Of a stretch of DNA of 12,670 bases, positions 12,271 to 12,670 are shown one piece after another (positions within the stretch are counted from its first letter, which is position 1; every line of letters begins with the position of its first letter). The translations under genes were made by a program, and so were the position numbers. A model generated the notes under the pieces. That model made no database searches and was not told the DNA's origin. It saw only the letters and a list, made by a program, of their open reading frames with translations. The stretch spans positions 1 to 12,670 of the forward strand of contig CAZESH010000105.1 in NCBI GenBank assembly GCA_964514665.1, written 5' to 3'. This DNA is from CAZESH01 sp964514665 (lineage in GTDB: Bacteria > Bacillota > Bacilli > Paenibacillales > KCTC-25726).

Positions 12271-12670
12271 ATGTTGGGAATCGTTGAGAGCAATGCCGCG
12301 TTACTGGATTCGGTATCCAAAACGGTCAAGGAGAAGGACATGAAATTTTTTCTGGCGTCTTTTTCTGATCTGCAGGGATCGCTCAAGGCGAAATTGGTGC
12401 CGTCGATGCACCTCCAGTCCGTATGTGAAAATGGAGCGGGGTTTGCCGGGTTTGCGGTCGGGGATCTGGGTCATACTCCTGAAGATCCCGACATTTTATG
12501 CATTCCGGATTTGCGGTCAATGACCATACTGCCCTGGAAAAAAGATTTTGGCTGGTTTGCCGGCACGCTAACGGAAGACGGGTCTTCCGCTTGGCCGTAT
12601 TGTTCAAGAACCATCCTGCTTGGAGTCATGGAAAAAGCGAAAAAAATGGGTTATACGATGATGACCGGAG
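12271..12670 (+). CDS. gmaS: Gamma-glutamylmethylamide synthetase / glutamine synthetase family (partial, runs off window)
   Basis: The frame is open from ATG 12271 to the window end: 133 codons of an expected ~440. It shows the N-terminal beta-grasp of glutamine-synthetase-like enzymes: FFLASFSDLQGSLKAKLVP (about 27-45), then GFAVGDLGHTPEDPDILCIP, DLRSMTILPWKKDFGWFAG and WPYCSRTILLGVMEKAKKMG. GmaS/GlnT ligates methylamine to glutamate using ATP. The DLQG-KAK-VP pattern and SRTIL resemble GlnT/GmaS more than GlnA. The ribosome binding site is AAAGGTGGTGG; it lies 27 bp after the FAD gene. The ATP-binding and catalytic C-terminal part lies outside the window, so a plain glutamine synthetase or another gamma-glutamyl-amine ligase cannot be excluded. 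Confidence 0.8.
   Translation, partial: MLGIVESNAALLDSVSKTVKEKDMKFFLASFSDLQGSLKAKLVPSMHLQSVCENGAGFAGFAVGDLGHTPEDPDILCIPDLRSMTILPWKKDFGWFAGTLTEDGSSAWPYCSRTILLGVMEKAKKMGYTMMTG

Noticed and set aside
1..12670. CRISPR arrays, rRNA, tRNA or insertion sequences
   Set aside because: No regularly spaced repeats, no tRNA-like cloverleaf or rRNA stretch, and no transposase found.

Overview
The window looks like chromosomal DNA of a Gram-positive Bacilli member, probably close to Paenibacillaceae. The evidence is strong AGGAGG-type ribosome binding sites before nearly every gene, use of TTG and GTG starts, sigma-A-like promoters, an IclR regulator, and a sequence matching the GlnR/TnrA nitrogen box. 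The genus cannot be fixed from the sequence. The left ~1.7 kb is AT-rich, gene-poor and decayed; the right ~11 kb is denser and of higher GC.

Region 1 (1-1690) is mobile or accessory. It holds a possible C-terminal end of an unknown gene, a broken tyrosine recombinase C-terminus that ends like integron integrases, and a RelE/ParE-Phd/YefM toxin-antitoxin pair on the minus strand. The pair has a 13-bp perfect inverted-repeat operator. It is bracketed by 14-bp inverted repeats containing integron-type core motifs (GTTAGGC and GCCTAAC), so it may be a gene cassette. About 580 bp of non-coding DNA with hairpins follows.

Region 2 (1693-4880, minus strand) reads iclR - cupin - amt - small one-helix membrane protein. 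The Amt protein is divergent but keeps both pore histidines.

Region 3 (5112-7905, plus strand, divergent from iclR) encodes three subunits of a heme-dependent oxidative N-demethylase (dimethylamine monooxygenase): the DUF3445/HODM alpha subunit, a DmmA-family protein with a C-terminal four-cysteine motif, and an FMN/[2Fe-2S] reductase.

Region 4 (8113 to window end, plus strand) encodes the N-methylglutamate route: MgsA, MgsB and MgsC (N-methylglutamate synthase), a single-chain FAD amine dehydrogenase/oxidase, and the first 133 codons of a glutamine-synthetase-type gamma-glutamylmethylamide synthetase (GmaS-like).

Together these genes predict this pathway: methylated amine or ammonium uptake (Amt); dimethylamine to methylamine plus formaldehyde (Dmm/HODM); methylamine plus glutamate to gamma-glutamylmethylamide (GmaS); conversion to N-methylglutamate (MgsABC); and oxidation back to glutamate (FAD enzyme). 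The likely purpose is use of dimethylamine and methylamine as nitrogen, possibly carbon, source. A perfect GlnR/TnrA-type box and an inverted repeat between iclR and the catabolic genes suggest joint control by nitrogen status and an inducer sensed by IclR. Enzyme families are assigned from motifs read by eye; the substrates and the joint pathway are inferred from gene content.
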